Shown here: positions 45,222 through 53,248 of the stretch, piece after piece
Layout: each line of letters opens with the position of its first letter
Position numbering within the stretch: position 1 is the first letter of the stretch
Source of the DNA: Desulforhopalus sp.
GTDB lineage: Bacteria; Desulfobacterota; Desulfobulbia; Desulfobulbales; Desulfocapsaceae
NCBI GenBank assembly: GCA_030247675.1
Contig: JAOTRX010000010.1
Location: 62,001-126,000, forward strand
Direction: 5' to 3'
DNA length: 64,000 nucleotides
Position numbers and translations under genes: made by a program
Notes under the pieces: generated by a model
The model's database searches: none
What the model saw: the letters and a program-made list of their open reading frames with translations, nothing else
Told to the model about the DNA's origin: nothing

Positions 45222-46090
45222 AACGCTGTCTCTCCTGCGATGCCCGCTATTTGTCATCAATGCCCCATTGTCAACGGTGTGGGGTTGTTGACGCTTCTGT
45301 GCACGGTTTTGATGCATATGCACCCAATTTAGCATTTGATGGAGGTGGGTTTAACCCCAATTATTTTTCGGAACTTGCTCAACTAGAGAATGCTAATTTC
45401 TGGTTCCAATATAGAAATAAATTAATATTGTGGGTTATTGAACACTATCATCCAACGTTTCAATTATTGCTTGAGATAGGATGTGGTACTGGATATGTCC
45501 TGACTTGCATATCGAAAAGTTTTCCTGAGGCCAAATTGTCTGGCAGTGAAATCTATGTGGCGGGGCTGGAGTTTGCCGCTGCCCGGCTGCCTTCCGCCAA
45601 ATTTATGCAGATGGATGCCAGGAATATACCTTTCGAGAACGAATTTGACCTTATTGGCGCATTCGACGTGTTAGAACATATTAAGGAAGACGAAGATGTT
45701 CTCACGCAGATGTATGCAGCTCTAAAACCTAATGGCATAATGTTGCTAACCGTTCCTCAGCATGAATGGCTGTGGAGTCCCACAGATGAATATGCTTTTC
45801 ACGTGAGACGTTATACTGCCGCAGATATCCATAAAAAAGTAGAAAAAGCAGGGTTCAGAATAATCAGGAGCACATCTTTTATAACGACGCTGCTTCCAGT
45901 TATGATGATTTCAAGGTTTTGGCAGAAAAGAGTATCTGGTAAACTCGAAAATACCTCCGCAGAATTGAAGATCTCACTGTGGCTTAATGTGCTTTTTTCT
46001 AGATTATTGAGTCCTGAACTAGCCCTTATTCAAAAAGGTGTAAATTTCCCCATAGGTGGATCAAGGATAGTTGTTGCAAAGAAGCTATAA
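45218..46090 (+). CDS. Zinc-ribbon class I methyltransferase
   Basis: This 290-residue protein opens with a zinc-ribbon pattern (C4-x2-C7 and C18-x2-C21) and then a class I methyltransferase domain with LLEIGCGTGYVLT near residue 90 and FDVLEHIKEDEDVL near 152. The ATG at 45218 overlaps the gtrA stop and has ggagag upstream; a longer frame starting at 45116 reads across gtrA and is rejected. The zinc ribbon is not usual in sugar methyltransferases. It is likely to modify a glycan or lipid in this locus, but the substrate is unknown. Confidence 0.82.
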   Translation: MKRCLSCDARYLSSMPHCQRCGVVDASVHGFDAYAPNLAFDGGGFNPNYFSELAQLENANFWFQYRNKLILWVIEHYHPTFQLLLEIGCGTGYVLTCISKSFPEAKLSGSEIYVAGLEFAAARLPSAKFMQMDARNIPFENEFDLIGAFDVLEHIKEDEDVLTQMYAALKPNGIMLLTVPQHEWLWSPTDEYAFHVRRYTAADIHKKVEKAGFRIIRSTSFITTLLPVMMISRFWQKRVSGKLENTSAELKISLWLNVLFSRLLSPELALIQKGVNFPIGGSRIVVAKKL

Positions 46091-46176
46091 AGAGTCTTGG
46101 GATCGAATTTACCAAGCGTGGATTTTCCAGAGCAAACACTGCAAATAGAATTTGGCCATTAAATAAAGATATTAAG

Positions 46177-47322
46177 ATGAGTGAAAAACCTATTCCATTT
46201 AATTGGCCGTACATGACTGGTAAGGAACTGTATTACATAGCCGAGGCCCATTTCGATGGGCGATTGGCTGGCGATGGTCCGTTTACCAAGAATTGTCACG
46301 AGTGGCTTGAGAAACGAACTGGCTGCAAGAAGGCCTTGCTTACCCACTCTTGCACTGGGGCCTTGGAAATGGCGGCTTTATTGCTGGATATTCAACCAGG
46401 TGACGAGATCATCATGCCGTCCTACACTTTTGTGTCCACAGCAAACGCATTTGTGTTACGAGGTGGTGTTCCGGTCTTCGTTGATATTCGCAGTGATACG
46501 CTGAATTTGGATGAGCGATTAATTGAGGATGCAATTACACCGCGAACACGTGTGATCGTTCCTGTTCATTACGCGGGAGTGTCTTGTGAAATGGATGAAA
46601 TCATGGCAATTGCTAAGCGCCATGATTTGAGGGTCGTTGAAGACGCAGCCCAAGGAGTAATGGCAAGTTATAAGGGGCGTGCATTGGGCAGTACCGGGGA
46701 CCTTGGTGCCTACAGCTTTCACGAGACAAAGAATGTGATCTCTGGAGAGGGCGGGGCGTTACTGGTCAATAATCCTGAGATGGCCTTACGAGCTGAGATT
46801 ATACGAGAAAAAGGTACTGATCGTAGCCGGTTTTTCAGGGGTGAGGTCGACAAGTATACATGGCAGGAAATGGGATCTTCATTTTTGCCAGGAGAATTGA
46901 TCGCTGCTTTTCTCTGGGCGCAGTTCGAGGAAGCAGATCGAATCACAAATGAGCGCCTAGCAAGCTGGCAGTGCTATAATGATTTGCTTGAACGTCTCGA
47001 ATCCAAAGGAGCCGTTCGCCGTCCCGTTGTGGCCGAAGGCTGCCAACACAATGCTCATATGTATTATGTACTGCTTGCACCCGAGATTAGCAGGCAGATG
47101 GTGCTAGATGAACTCAAGTGCAGCGGTATTTTCTCTGTTTTCCATTATGTGCCATTGCATTCATCACCTGCCGGCAAACGTTACGGTAGGATCCATGGGA
47201 CACTGGATGTGACTGAACGGCATTCTGAATGTTTGATTCGTTTACCTCTGTGGGTGGGTATAACCGAAACACAGCAGAATAGGGTTGTGGATGTACTCAC
47301 ACACGCCGTCTGTGGTTGCTAA
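46177..47322 (+). CDS. wecE: Nucleotide-sugar aminotransferase (WecE/RffA-like)
   Basis: This 381-residue PLP enzyme of the DegT/DnrJ family begins with the IPFNWPYMTGKELYYI segment typical of dTDP-4-amino-4,6-dideoxygalactose transaminases. The PLP lysine lies in SFHETKNVISGEGGAL near residue 182, and DEIIMPSYTFVSTANAFVLRG is conserved. It should convert a 4-keto-6-deoxy nucleotide sugar to its 4-amino derivative. Genes for the keto-sugar precursor (rmlA/B, fdtA) are not in the window. The acetyltransferase at 43692 may act next. It ends the island; a strong stem-loop follows its stop codon. Confidence 0.9.
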   Translation: MSEKPIPFNWPYMTGKELYYIAEAHFDGRLAGDGPFTKNCHEWLEKRTGCKKALLTHSCTGALEMAALLLDIQPGDEIIMPSYTFVSTANAFVLRGGVPVFVDIRSDTLNLDERLIEDAITPRTRVIVPVHYAGVSCEMDEIMAIAKRHDLRVVEDAAQGVMASYKGRALGSTGDLGAYSFHETKNVISGEGGALLVNNPEMALRAEIIREKGTDRSRFFRGEVDKYTWQEMGSSFLPGELIAAFLWAQFEEADRITNERLASWQCYNDLLERLESKGAVRRPVVAEGCQHNAHMYYVLLAPEISRQMVLDELKCSGIFSVFHYVPLHSSPAGKRYGRIHGTLDVTERHSECLIRLPLWVGITETQQNRVVDVLTHAVCGC

Positions 47323-47336
47323 GAGAGAAAAGCCGA

Positions 47337-47368
47337 GGGCCTCGGTTCAGCAATAAAACCGAGAGCCC
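47337..47368. terminator. Terminator between convergent units
   Basis: GGGC-CTCGGTT (47337-47347) pairs with AACCGAG-AGCCC (47357-47368) with a single bulge, loop 9 bases. It lies between the glycan operon and the beta-oxidation operon read in opposite directions. Read on the minus strand, a short T-run follows the stem. Confidence 0.6.
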
Positions 47369-47397
47369 CGACTGAGGAAAACCTAGGAGAGATATCT

Positions 47398-49122
47398 TTA
47401 GAAGATGTATTTTTCCGCCTGACTGACGGCGTCGGCGAGTAGCCGTTTGGCGGCCAGCAGACCGCCTGAATTGTAGGTAATTTCAACTGTAATTGTGGTT
47501 AGCAATGCCTGGTCACCAAGGTAGACTGCACATTTTTCAGCGGCATCGGCAAACTGCTGTTTTGCTCTAAACGTACACACCTTGACTACTGCCTGATAGA
47601 GTGCCACCTTGTCACCGCCGGCCAAAACGGCGGCTTTTTCAGCCCGCAGCAGGGCACTTTCCAGGGCGAAGGTCTGGATGGCGGCGTCGGCCAAGGTCAG
47701 CAAGATTTCCTGCTCGCCGGCAACCTTGGTGCCAAATATTTGCAGGGCCTTGTCAGCCAGGGCCAGGTAGGCCCTTTTCATCCCTTGCAGGAGGCGTTTT
47801 TCCCCGAGGTATTCGCCGGTAGGTTCGGCATCAAATGATGGATCAAGCTTTGCGCCGTTGATCCCTTTGCGCATGAACAAGCTAGGGATGAGCAAGCGGT
47901 TAATCTCATTTGTCCCTTCGTAGATACGCTGCACCCGTTCATCGCGGTACAGCTGCTCGATGGGGTACTCGGCAATATATCCGTAACCGCCGTGCACCTG
48001 CAGCATCTCATCAATGCTCCTGGCGGCGGCTTCGCTGCAGAAGACCTTGGCCAGGGCACACTCCGCCGCGTATTCCTCAATACCTCTTTGATATTCTGCG
48101 TAATAATTGTCGATAGCGCGGTCAATCCCTGCCAATCGGGCATCAATCATTCCCGCAAGCCGGTAGACTACTGACTCCGAGGCGAAGGCCAGGGCGGTGA
48201 CATCGGCCAGTTTCTCGCGGATGGCCCCGAAGCTTGCGATCGGTGTGTTGAACTGCTTGCGTTCATTGGCGTAGCGGGCGGCCTCGGCAAGGGCATACTT
48301 CATCTGGCCGACGCACAGCGCCCCCAGCTTGAAACGGCCGACATTGAGGACATTGAAGGCGATCTTATGGCCCTTGCCAATTTCACCCAGGACGTTTTCC
48401 ACCGGCACCTTGGCATTCTCCAGGATGACCTGGCGGGTCGACGAGCCGTGCAGGCCCATTTTCTTTTCCTCCGGACCAACCCCCAGACCATCAAAGCTGC
48501 GTTCCACCAGAAAGGCGGTGAAGTGCACCTTATCGACCTTGGCAAAGATGGTAAACAGGTCGGCAAAGCCGGAGTTGGTACTGAACTGCTTGGTGCCGTT
48601 GAGGATATAATGGCTGCCGTCCGCAGACAGGGTGGCCGTGGTTGTGGCCCCCAGGGCGTCGGAGCCGGAACCCGGCTCGGTAAGGCAATAGGCACCGACC
48701 ATCTCGGCCTTGATCAATCTGCCGAGATAGCGTTCCTTCTGCCGGGCGGTACCGTAGTAGATCAGGGGCAGCATGCCGATGCCGGTATGGGCCATATAGG
48801 TCAGGCCGAAGTTAAGGGCGTAGGCCATCTTCTCCATGACCAGCATGCTCGTCGCCTTATCGAGCTCAAGGCCGCCGTATTCCTCCGGGGCGTCGATCAT
48901 CATCAGCCCGAGTTCGGCGCAATCCTTCAGCTTGCTGAGTACCAGGCCGAAGTCCTTAGCCTCGATCCGGCCGTTGACCGGCATGATCTCGGCCGCCACG
49001 AAGTCCTCGGTGGTTTGGGCGATCTGTTTGTGTTCGTCGGTGAAATCCTCGGGGGTGAACACCTCGCTACAGGCAACTGCCCGCAGCAGGTACTCGCCGC
49101 CGTTGATTATTTTCTTCCCCAT
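47398..49122 (-). CDS. Acyl-CoA dehydrogenase
   Basis: This 574-residue FAD enzyme oxidises acyl-CoA to enoyl-CoA. The AYCLTEPGSGSDALG motif near residue 145 and the catalytic-region IYEGTNEINR near 395 are family signatures. It has a longer C-terminus than short-chain members, so long-chain substrates are possible. The ATG at 49122 is preferred over two earlier ones because AAGAGG is spaced 7 bases before it. It is the last gene of a minus-strand operon after the acyl-CoA synthetase. No ETF subunits are in the window. Confidence 0.92.
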   Translation of the reverse strand: MGKKIINGGEYLLRAVACSEVFTPEDFTDEHKQIAQTTEDFVAAEIMPVNGRIEAKDFGLVLSKLKDCAELGLMMIDAPEEYGGLELDKATSMLVMEKMAYALNFGLTYMAHTGIGMLPLIYYGTARQKERYLGRLIKAEMVGAYCLTEPGSGSDALGATTTATLSADGSHYILNGTKQFSTNSGFADLFTIFAKVDKVHFTAFLVERSFDGLGVGPEEKKMGLHGSSTRQVILENAKVPVENVLGEIGKGHKIAFNVLNVGRFKLGALCVGQMKYALAEAARYANERKQFNTPIASFGAIREKLADVTALAFASESVVYRLAGMIDARLAGIDRAIDNYYAEYQRGIEEYAAECALAKVFCSEAAARSIDEMLQVHGGYGYIAEYPIEQLYRDERVQRIYEGTNEINRLLIPSLFMRKGINGAKLDPSFDAEPTGEYLGEKRLLQGMKRAYLALADKALQIFGTKVAGEQEILLTLADAAIQTFALESALLRAEKAAVLAGGDKVALYQAVVKVCTFRAKQQFADAAEKCAVYLGDQALLTTITVEITYNSGGLLAAKRLLADAVSQAEKYIF

Positions 49123-49167
49123 AGTCATACCTCTTGACGGTCCCGGATACTTCATCCGGGATGACGG

Positions 49168-50811
49168 TTAACGGAAAATTCCCTTGTACGATTCCCTCAT
49201 CTGCCGTTTCAAGATCTTGCCGGTCGGTGTTTTCGGCAGGGCATCGACAAAGATGATCTTTTTCGGGATCTTGAAGGATGAAAGATGGGCCTTGCAATGC
49301 TCCATGATGTCCGCCTCGGTTGCGGTCGCGCCGGCCTTCAACTTGATTACCGCCGCCACTGCCTCCACCCAGCGGGGATGGTCGAGGCCGACTGCCGCCA
49401 CCTCTTCCACGGCTGGATGCTTATACACCGCTTCCTCCACCTCGCGGGAGGCAACGTTCTCGCCGCCGGTCTTGATCATGTCCTTGATCCGGTCGACCAC
49501 GGTAATATAGCGATCTTCATCAAGGGCCCCCAGGTCGCCGGAGTGGAACCAGCCGCCCTTCATCGCCGCCTCGGTCTTTTCCGGTTCCTTGAAATACATG
49601 GTCATGGCATGCGGGCCGCGGCCACAGATCTCGCCGGGCACATCGACGGCGGTGATCTCCTTGCCGTCTTCATCCTCGATGCGCGACTCCATATGCAGCC
49701 CGCCTTTTCCGGCCGCGCCGATCTTGGTCATGGCGTCTTCGGCCTTGAGAATGAGGTGGTAGGGTGCCAGCTCGGTTTGGCCGTAGTAATTGTACACCCC
49801 GGCCTTGGGAAATTTCTCCAGCAATTCCTTGAGGATTTCCCGCGGCATGATCGAGGCGCCGTAGTAGCATTTCGTCAGGCTGGACAGGTCGTAGCGGCCA
49901 AATTCCGGATGACGGAGCATACCGATCCAGACGGTGGGCGGCGCAAAGAAGGTGGTCGCCTTGTAGGTCTCGATGGCGGCGAGGATCTTGCCGACATCCG
50001 GGCTCATCAGAATGTTGGTGCCGCCGATCCAGAAGATCGGGTTGAGGAAGACATCCCGCTGGGCGCAGTGATAGATGGGCAGGGCGTTGATATTGATATC
50101 AGTGGCTTCATATTTGCCGTCGATGATGCAGCCCATATACTGGGCAATCAGCGACTGGTTGCTGATGATGACCCCCTTCGGCAGGGATTCGGTGCCGCTG
50201 GTGTAGGTCATCTGTACCGGGTCTTCGATGCGCAGGATGACATCGGGCTCGGTGGCCGGGGCCTTGGTATACCAGGCATTGAAGTCGATGAAGCCGTCTA
50301 TTGCCGCTTGGCCTGCCCCCTGGTTGGACCAGATGAGGTGGCGCACCCCGGGCATCTTGTCAAGCACCCCTTTGACGTTGCCGTAGAGGCTGTCCTCGAC
50401 GATAAAGACGGTGCTTTCCGAGTGATTGATGCAGAAAGCGATATCGTCGTCCCGCAGCAGGTAATTGACCGCCAGGTAAACCGCGCCGATCTTGGCGCAG
50501 CCAAGCCAGGTGAGGACATGGTGGTGGGTGTTGTGGGCGAGGATGGCCACCCGGTCGTATTTCTGCACCCCAAGGCCCGCCAGGGCATTGGCCGCCTGGT
50601 TGCACTGGTCTTCCAGCTGGCTATAGGTAAGGCTCATGTCGCCGAAGATGAGGGCCGTTTTGTCTGGATAGTGATAGCGGGTCCGGCGGATCATGTCGGC
50701 GATGACCCAGCGGTTGATCCGGTTGTTGCGGTTCATCAGAAAATTGATGTTTTCCTGGTTGATGGTGCTGTAGCGAAGTTTGTCCTGTTCCGAGAGTGGT
50801 TCACGTATCAT
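49168..50811 (-). CDS. AMP-forming acyl-CoA synthetase
   Basis: This 547-residue enzyme activates fatty acids to CoA thioesters with ATP. The AMP-binding motif reads TYTSGTESLPKGVIIS near residue 193 (usual form TSGTTGxPKG), followed by YYGQTEL near 330, HSGDLG near 425 and the catalytic lysine in PKTPTGKILKRQMRE near 530. The ATG at 50811 has gaggg upstream; a start six codons earlier is possible. It sits between the thiolase and the acyl-CoA dehydrogenase genes, all on the minus strand, so the three form a beta-oxidation unit. Confidence 0.93.
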   Translation of the reverse strand: MIREPLSEQDKLRYSTINQENINFLMNRNNRINRWVIADMIRRTRYHYPDKTALIFGDMSLTYSQLEDQCNQAANALAGLGVQKYDRVAILAHNTHHHVLTWLGCAKIGAVYLAVNYLLRDDDIAFCINHSESTVFIVEDSLYGNVKGVLDKMPGVRHLIWSNQGAGQAAIDGFIDFNAWYTKAPATEPDVILRIEDPVQMTYTSGTESLPKGVIISNQSLIAQYMGCIIDGKYEATDININALPIYHCAQRDVFLNPIFWIGGTNILMSPDVGKILAAIETYKATTFFAPPTVWIGMLRHPEFGRYDLSSLTKCYYGASIMPREILKELLEKFPKAGVYNYYGQTELAPYHLILKAEDAMTKIGAAGKGGLHMESRIEDEDGKEITAVDVPGEICGRGPHAMTMYFKEPEKTEAAMKGGWFHSGDLGALDEDRYITVVDRIKDMIKTGGENVASREVEEAVYKHPAVEEVAAVGLDHPRWVEAVAAVIKLKAGATATEADIMEHCKAHLSSFKIPKKIIFVDALPKTPTGKILKRQMRESYKGIFR

Positions 50812-50909
50812 GGTGGTTTCCCTCAACATAGAATGGCTGTCCGGGATCTTCCGGACCTAGATGCCGCACTGCCATAACCCCGACAACGACGGCACATCGC
50901 TTCTCAGGT

Positions 50910-52160
50910 TTAAAGCATTTCCAGGGCGCAGGCCATGGACACACCGCCGCCGCCGCACAAGGTGGCAAGACCCAGGGATTTGCCCTGCTTTTTCATGGCA
51001 TACATCAGGGTGACCATGATCCGGGCGCCGGTCGAGCCGACCGGGTGGCCAAGGCCGATGCCCGAGCCGTTGACGTTGGTGATGTCGCGGTTGAGGCCCA
51101 GCTCCTTTTCGCAGCCGAGGTATTGGGCGGCAAAGGCCTCGTTGACCTCGATCAGCTGGAAATCATGGAGAGTAAGGCCGGAAGACTTCAGTAGGTTACG
51201 CACCGCCGGCACCGGCGACAAGCCCATGACCGATGGGTGACAGGCACCCCGGGCAACCGCCTTGATCTTAGCGATGGGTTGGAGGCCGAGTTCCTTGGCC
51301 TTGTCGGCCGACATCAGCACCATGCCTGTCGAGCCGTCGTTGATGCCACTGGAGTTGCCGGCGGTGACGGTGCCGATCTCAGGCACGAAGGCCGGCGGCA
51401 GTTTGCGGAGCATATCCATGGTCATGCCGGGCCGGAAATGTTCGTCTTTGTCAAAGATGAGCGGCGGCTTTTTCCGCTGCGGCACCTCCACCGGTACGAT
51501 CTCGTCGGCAAAGGACCCATCCTGGGTGGCCCGCTCGGCATTGTTATGGCTGCGCAGCGCCACCTCGTCCATCTCCTCTCGGGTGATGCCCAGATGCTGG
51601 GCGATGAATTCCGAGGTATGGCCCATGATATAGGGCTTGCCGACGAACATGCTGAGCGGCGGCTTGGTTGCGTCCACCGGACCGTCCTCGGGGTGGGGGA
51701 TGATGTGCGAGCCGCAATGCAGGGCGTGGATCAGATTGTCGACAAAGCCCTGGTCCTGCAGGCGGCAGCCCCAACGAGCCGCCGGAACCGAATAGGGGAC
51801 GCTCGACATATGCTCGGTGCCGCCGGCGAGGATAATGTCGGCCATACCTGCCTGGATCATCGCCATGCCGGAGATGGCGGCCTCCATGCCGGAGATGCAC
51901 ACCCTATTGACGGTGACGGCGGTAACGGTTTCGGGGAATCCGGCGAGCAGCGAGCCCACCCGGGTAACGTTCAGGGTGTCGGCAGATTCCATGCAGCAGC
52001 CGTAGCGGATGTCGTCGATCAATACCGGATCGATGCCAGCTCGCTTGACCGCCTCTTTCATGGTAATGCTGGCCAGGATGGCGCCATTCAGGTCACGGAG
52101 GGTGCCGCCGAAGGCACCGATGGCGGTCCGGCATCCGGATACGATGACTACGTCTTTCAT
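50910..52160 (-). CDS. Acetyl-CoA acyltransferase (thiolase)
   Basis: This 416-residue thiolase cleaves or forms beta-ketoacyl-CoA. The active-site cysteine lies in VNRVCISGMEAA near residue 90 (usual context VCGSG). The second motif NEAFAAQYLG near 330 and the C-terminal LCGGGGVSMACALEML carry the base and second cysteine. The ATG at 52160 has aagagga upstream and fits the family N-terminus MKDVVIVSGCRTAIG. It is the first gene of the beta-oxidation operon, 111 bp after the TetR gene, with which it may share control. Confidence 0.93.
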   Translation of the reverse strand: MKDVVIVSGCRTAIGAFGGTLRDLNGAILASITMKEAVKRAGIDPVLIDDIRYGCCMESADTLNVTRVGSLLAGFPETVTAVTVNRVCISGMEAAISGMAMIQAGMADIILAGGTEHMSSVPYSVPAARWGCRLQDQGFVDNLIHALHCGSHIIPHPEDGPVDATKPPLSMFVGKPYIMGHTSEFIAQHLGITREEMDEVALRSHNNAERATQDGSFADEIVPVEVPQRKKPPLIFDKDEHFRPGMTMDMLRKLPPAFVPEIGTVTAGNSSGINDGSTGMVLMSADKAKELGLQPIAKIKAVARGACHPSVMGLSPVPAVRNLLKSSGLTLHDFQLIEVNEAFAAQYLGCEKELGLNRDITNVNGSGIGLGHPVGSTGARIMVTLMYAMKKQGKSLGLATLCGGGGVSMACALEML

Positions 52161-52271
52161 GGTTCTGATCCTCTTGGTTGAGTTCGATGTTGACAACGAA
52201 CCGCTCGGCGCCAAGGCACCGGTTCGAGTTCGTTGTATACGGTCTTCGCTGTAGCTAAGGCAAGGTTGTAG

Positions 52272-52865
52272 CTATTTCCGGATCCCCTTAAAAAGCAGCT
52301 CGGTTATGACCTTGGCGGCATCGTTTGTCGACACCGCCTCATTAAAAATGGCCCGGTTGAGGCACGAATGTTCAATAGTGCCGAACATGGCGTTGCGGAT
52401 GTAGGAAGGGGGAATGTCCTCCCTGATTTCACCGCCGGCAATGCCTTCGTTGATGATATCGATAATCAGCCGGTTGAACTGTCGGACCAGGGCATAGGCA
52501 TCGCTCTGGAAGTAGTCATCGGAGTTGCGCACCTCAAGGAGGATGATCCTGGCAAACACCCGGTGATTGGCATAGCGTTCGATCGACGACCAGATGATCT
52601 TCTTCAGTTTATTCAGCGCCCCATCGATGCCCTGCAGGTCCCGGTCGATCTGCACCAGGAACTGCTCATAGTGTTCCTTGAGGACGTGATGAAGCAGGTC
52701 GCGTTTGTCTTTGAAATATTTATAGATGAGGCCCTCGGTGACACCGGCGGTGACCGCTATCTCCGAAATGGTGATGGACTCGAAGGTACGGGTGTCGAGC
52801 AGGGTGCGCATGGCCTCGATGATCTTCATTTTGCCAGGCGGGTTGCTGGTGGATAGATTTTCCAT
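52272..52865 (-). CDS. TetR family regulator
   Basis: This 197-residue protein has an N-terminal TetR helix-turn-helix (about 15-60, ITISEIAVTAGVTEGLIYKYFKDKRDL) and a helical ligand-binding half that ends with a hydrophobic segment. TetR proteins next to acyl-CoA synthetase, thiolase and dehydrogenase genes usually sense acyl-CoA (FadR/PsrA-like); this is inferred. Two inverted repeats lie upstream (52910-52927 and 52963-52978), suitable as operators for autoregulation. It is transcribed with the beta-oxidation genes. Confidence 0.88.
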   Translation of the reverse strand: MENLSTSNPPGKMKIIEAMRTLLDTRTFESITISEIAVTAGVTEGLIYKYFKDKRDLLHHVLKEHYEQFLVQIDRDLQGIDGALNKLKKIIWSSIERYANHRVFARIILLEVRNSDDYFQSDAYALVRQFNRLIIDIINEGIAGGEIREDIPPSYIRNAMFGTIEHSCLNRAIFNEAVSTNDAAKVITELLFKGIRK

Positions 52866-52909
52866 GGAGAGAAGATAAATATAACTTACCTAAGGGGTAT
52901 AGAAATAAA

Positions 52910-52927
52910 ATACCTTGATACAGGTAT
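52910..52927. promoter_or_regulatory. Inverted repeat upstream of the TetR gene
   Basis: ATACCT and AGGTAT arms enclose TGATAC. The site stands about 45 bp before the TetR start codon. An operator role is plausible but inferred from position. Confidence 0.4.
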
Positions 52928-52962
52928 ATAATTAAATTGACAGACAAGATGTGGCCACCATG

Positions 52963-52978
52963 TTTACCAAATGGTAAA
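52963..52978. promoter_or_regulatory. 16-bp palindrome, possible TetR operator
   Basis: TTTACCA and TGGTAAA flank AA in the form TTTACCA-AA-TGGTAAA. The length and symmetry suit a TetR dimer, and the site is about 98 bp upstream of the TetR start. Confidence 0.5.
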
Positions 52979-53248
52979 TATTATTTACCTGGTTGTCGGG
53001 CACGCGTCAAGAGCTTCTTGCCGCATTCGATAGCGGAATGGGTAGGCTGGGAATTTTTTCAGTCAAGGGTGTTGTGAATTGGCAGTTGCCTGGGAAGGGG
53101 ATTCGGACCGAGCAAAAGACGGAGAGGGCAGAGAGCCGTCTGCCGAGCAAGAAGGGTGTTAGAAAAAAATTACCACTCCGAAACCAGCAGGGGAAAGCCG
53201 GTGATACTAATACGAGCTGGCTGCAAGGAACGGAACGCTTGTTGCCCC

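Larger units (their letters stand above)
52866..53248. other. Upstream region of the TetR gene
   Basis: This 383-bp region contains two inverted repeats (52910-52927 and 52963-52978) in its first third, probably in the promoter of the TetR-led operon. The remaining sequence, including a 123-codon open frame at 52993-53364 on the plus strand, has no convincing gene. Confidence 0.4.

Noticed and set aside
49285..50877. 530-codon open frame antisense to the acyl-CoA synthetase
   Set aside because: It is the complement of a high-GC coding gene with clear family motifs on the other strand; Gly/Asp/Val-rich composition with no recognised product.
51237..52181. 314-codon open frame antisense to the thiolase
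   Set aside because: Shadow of the thiolase gene with no recognised motifs.
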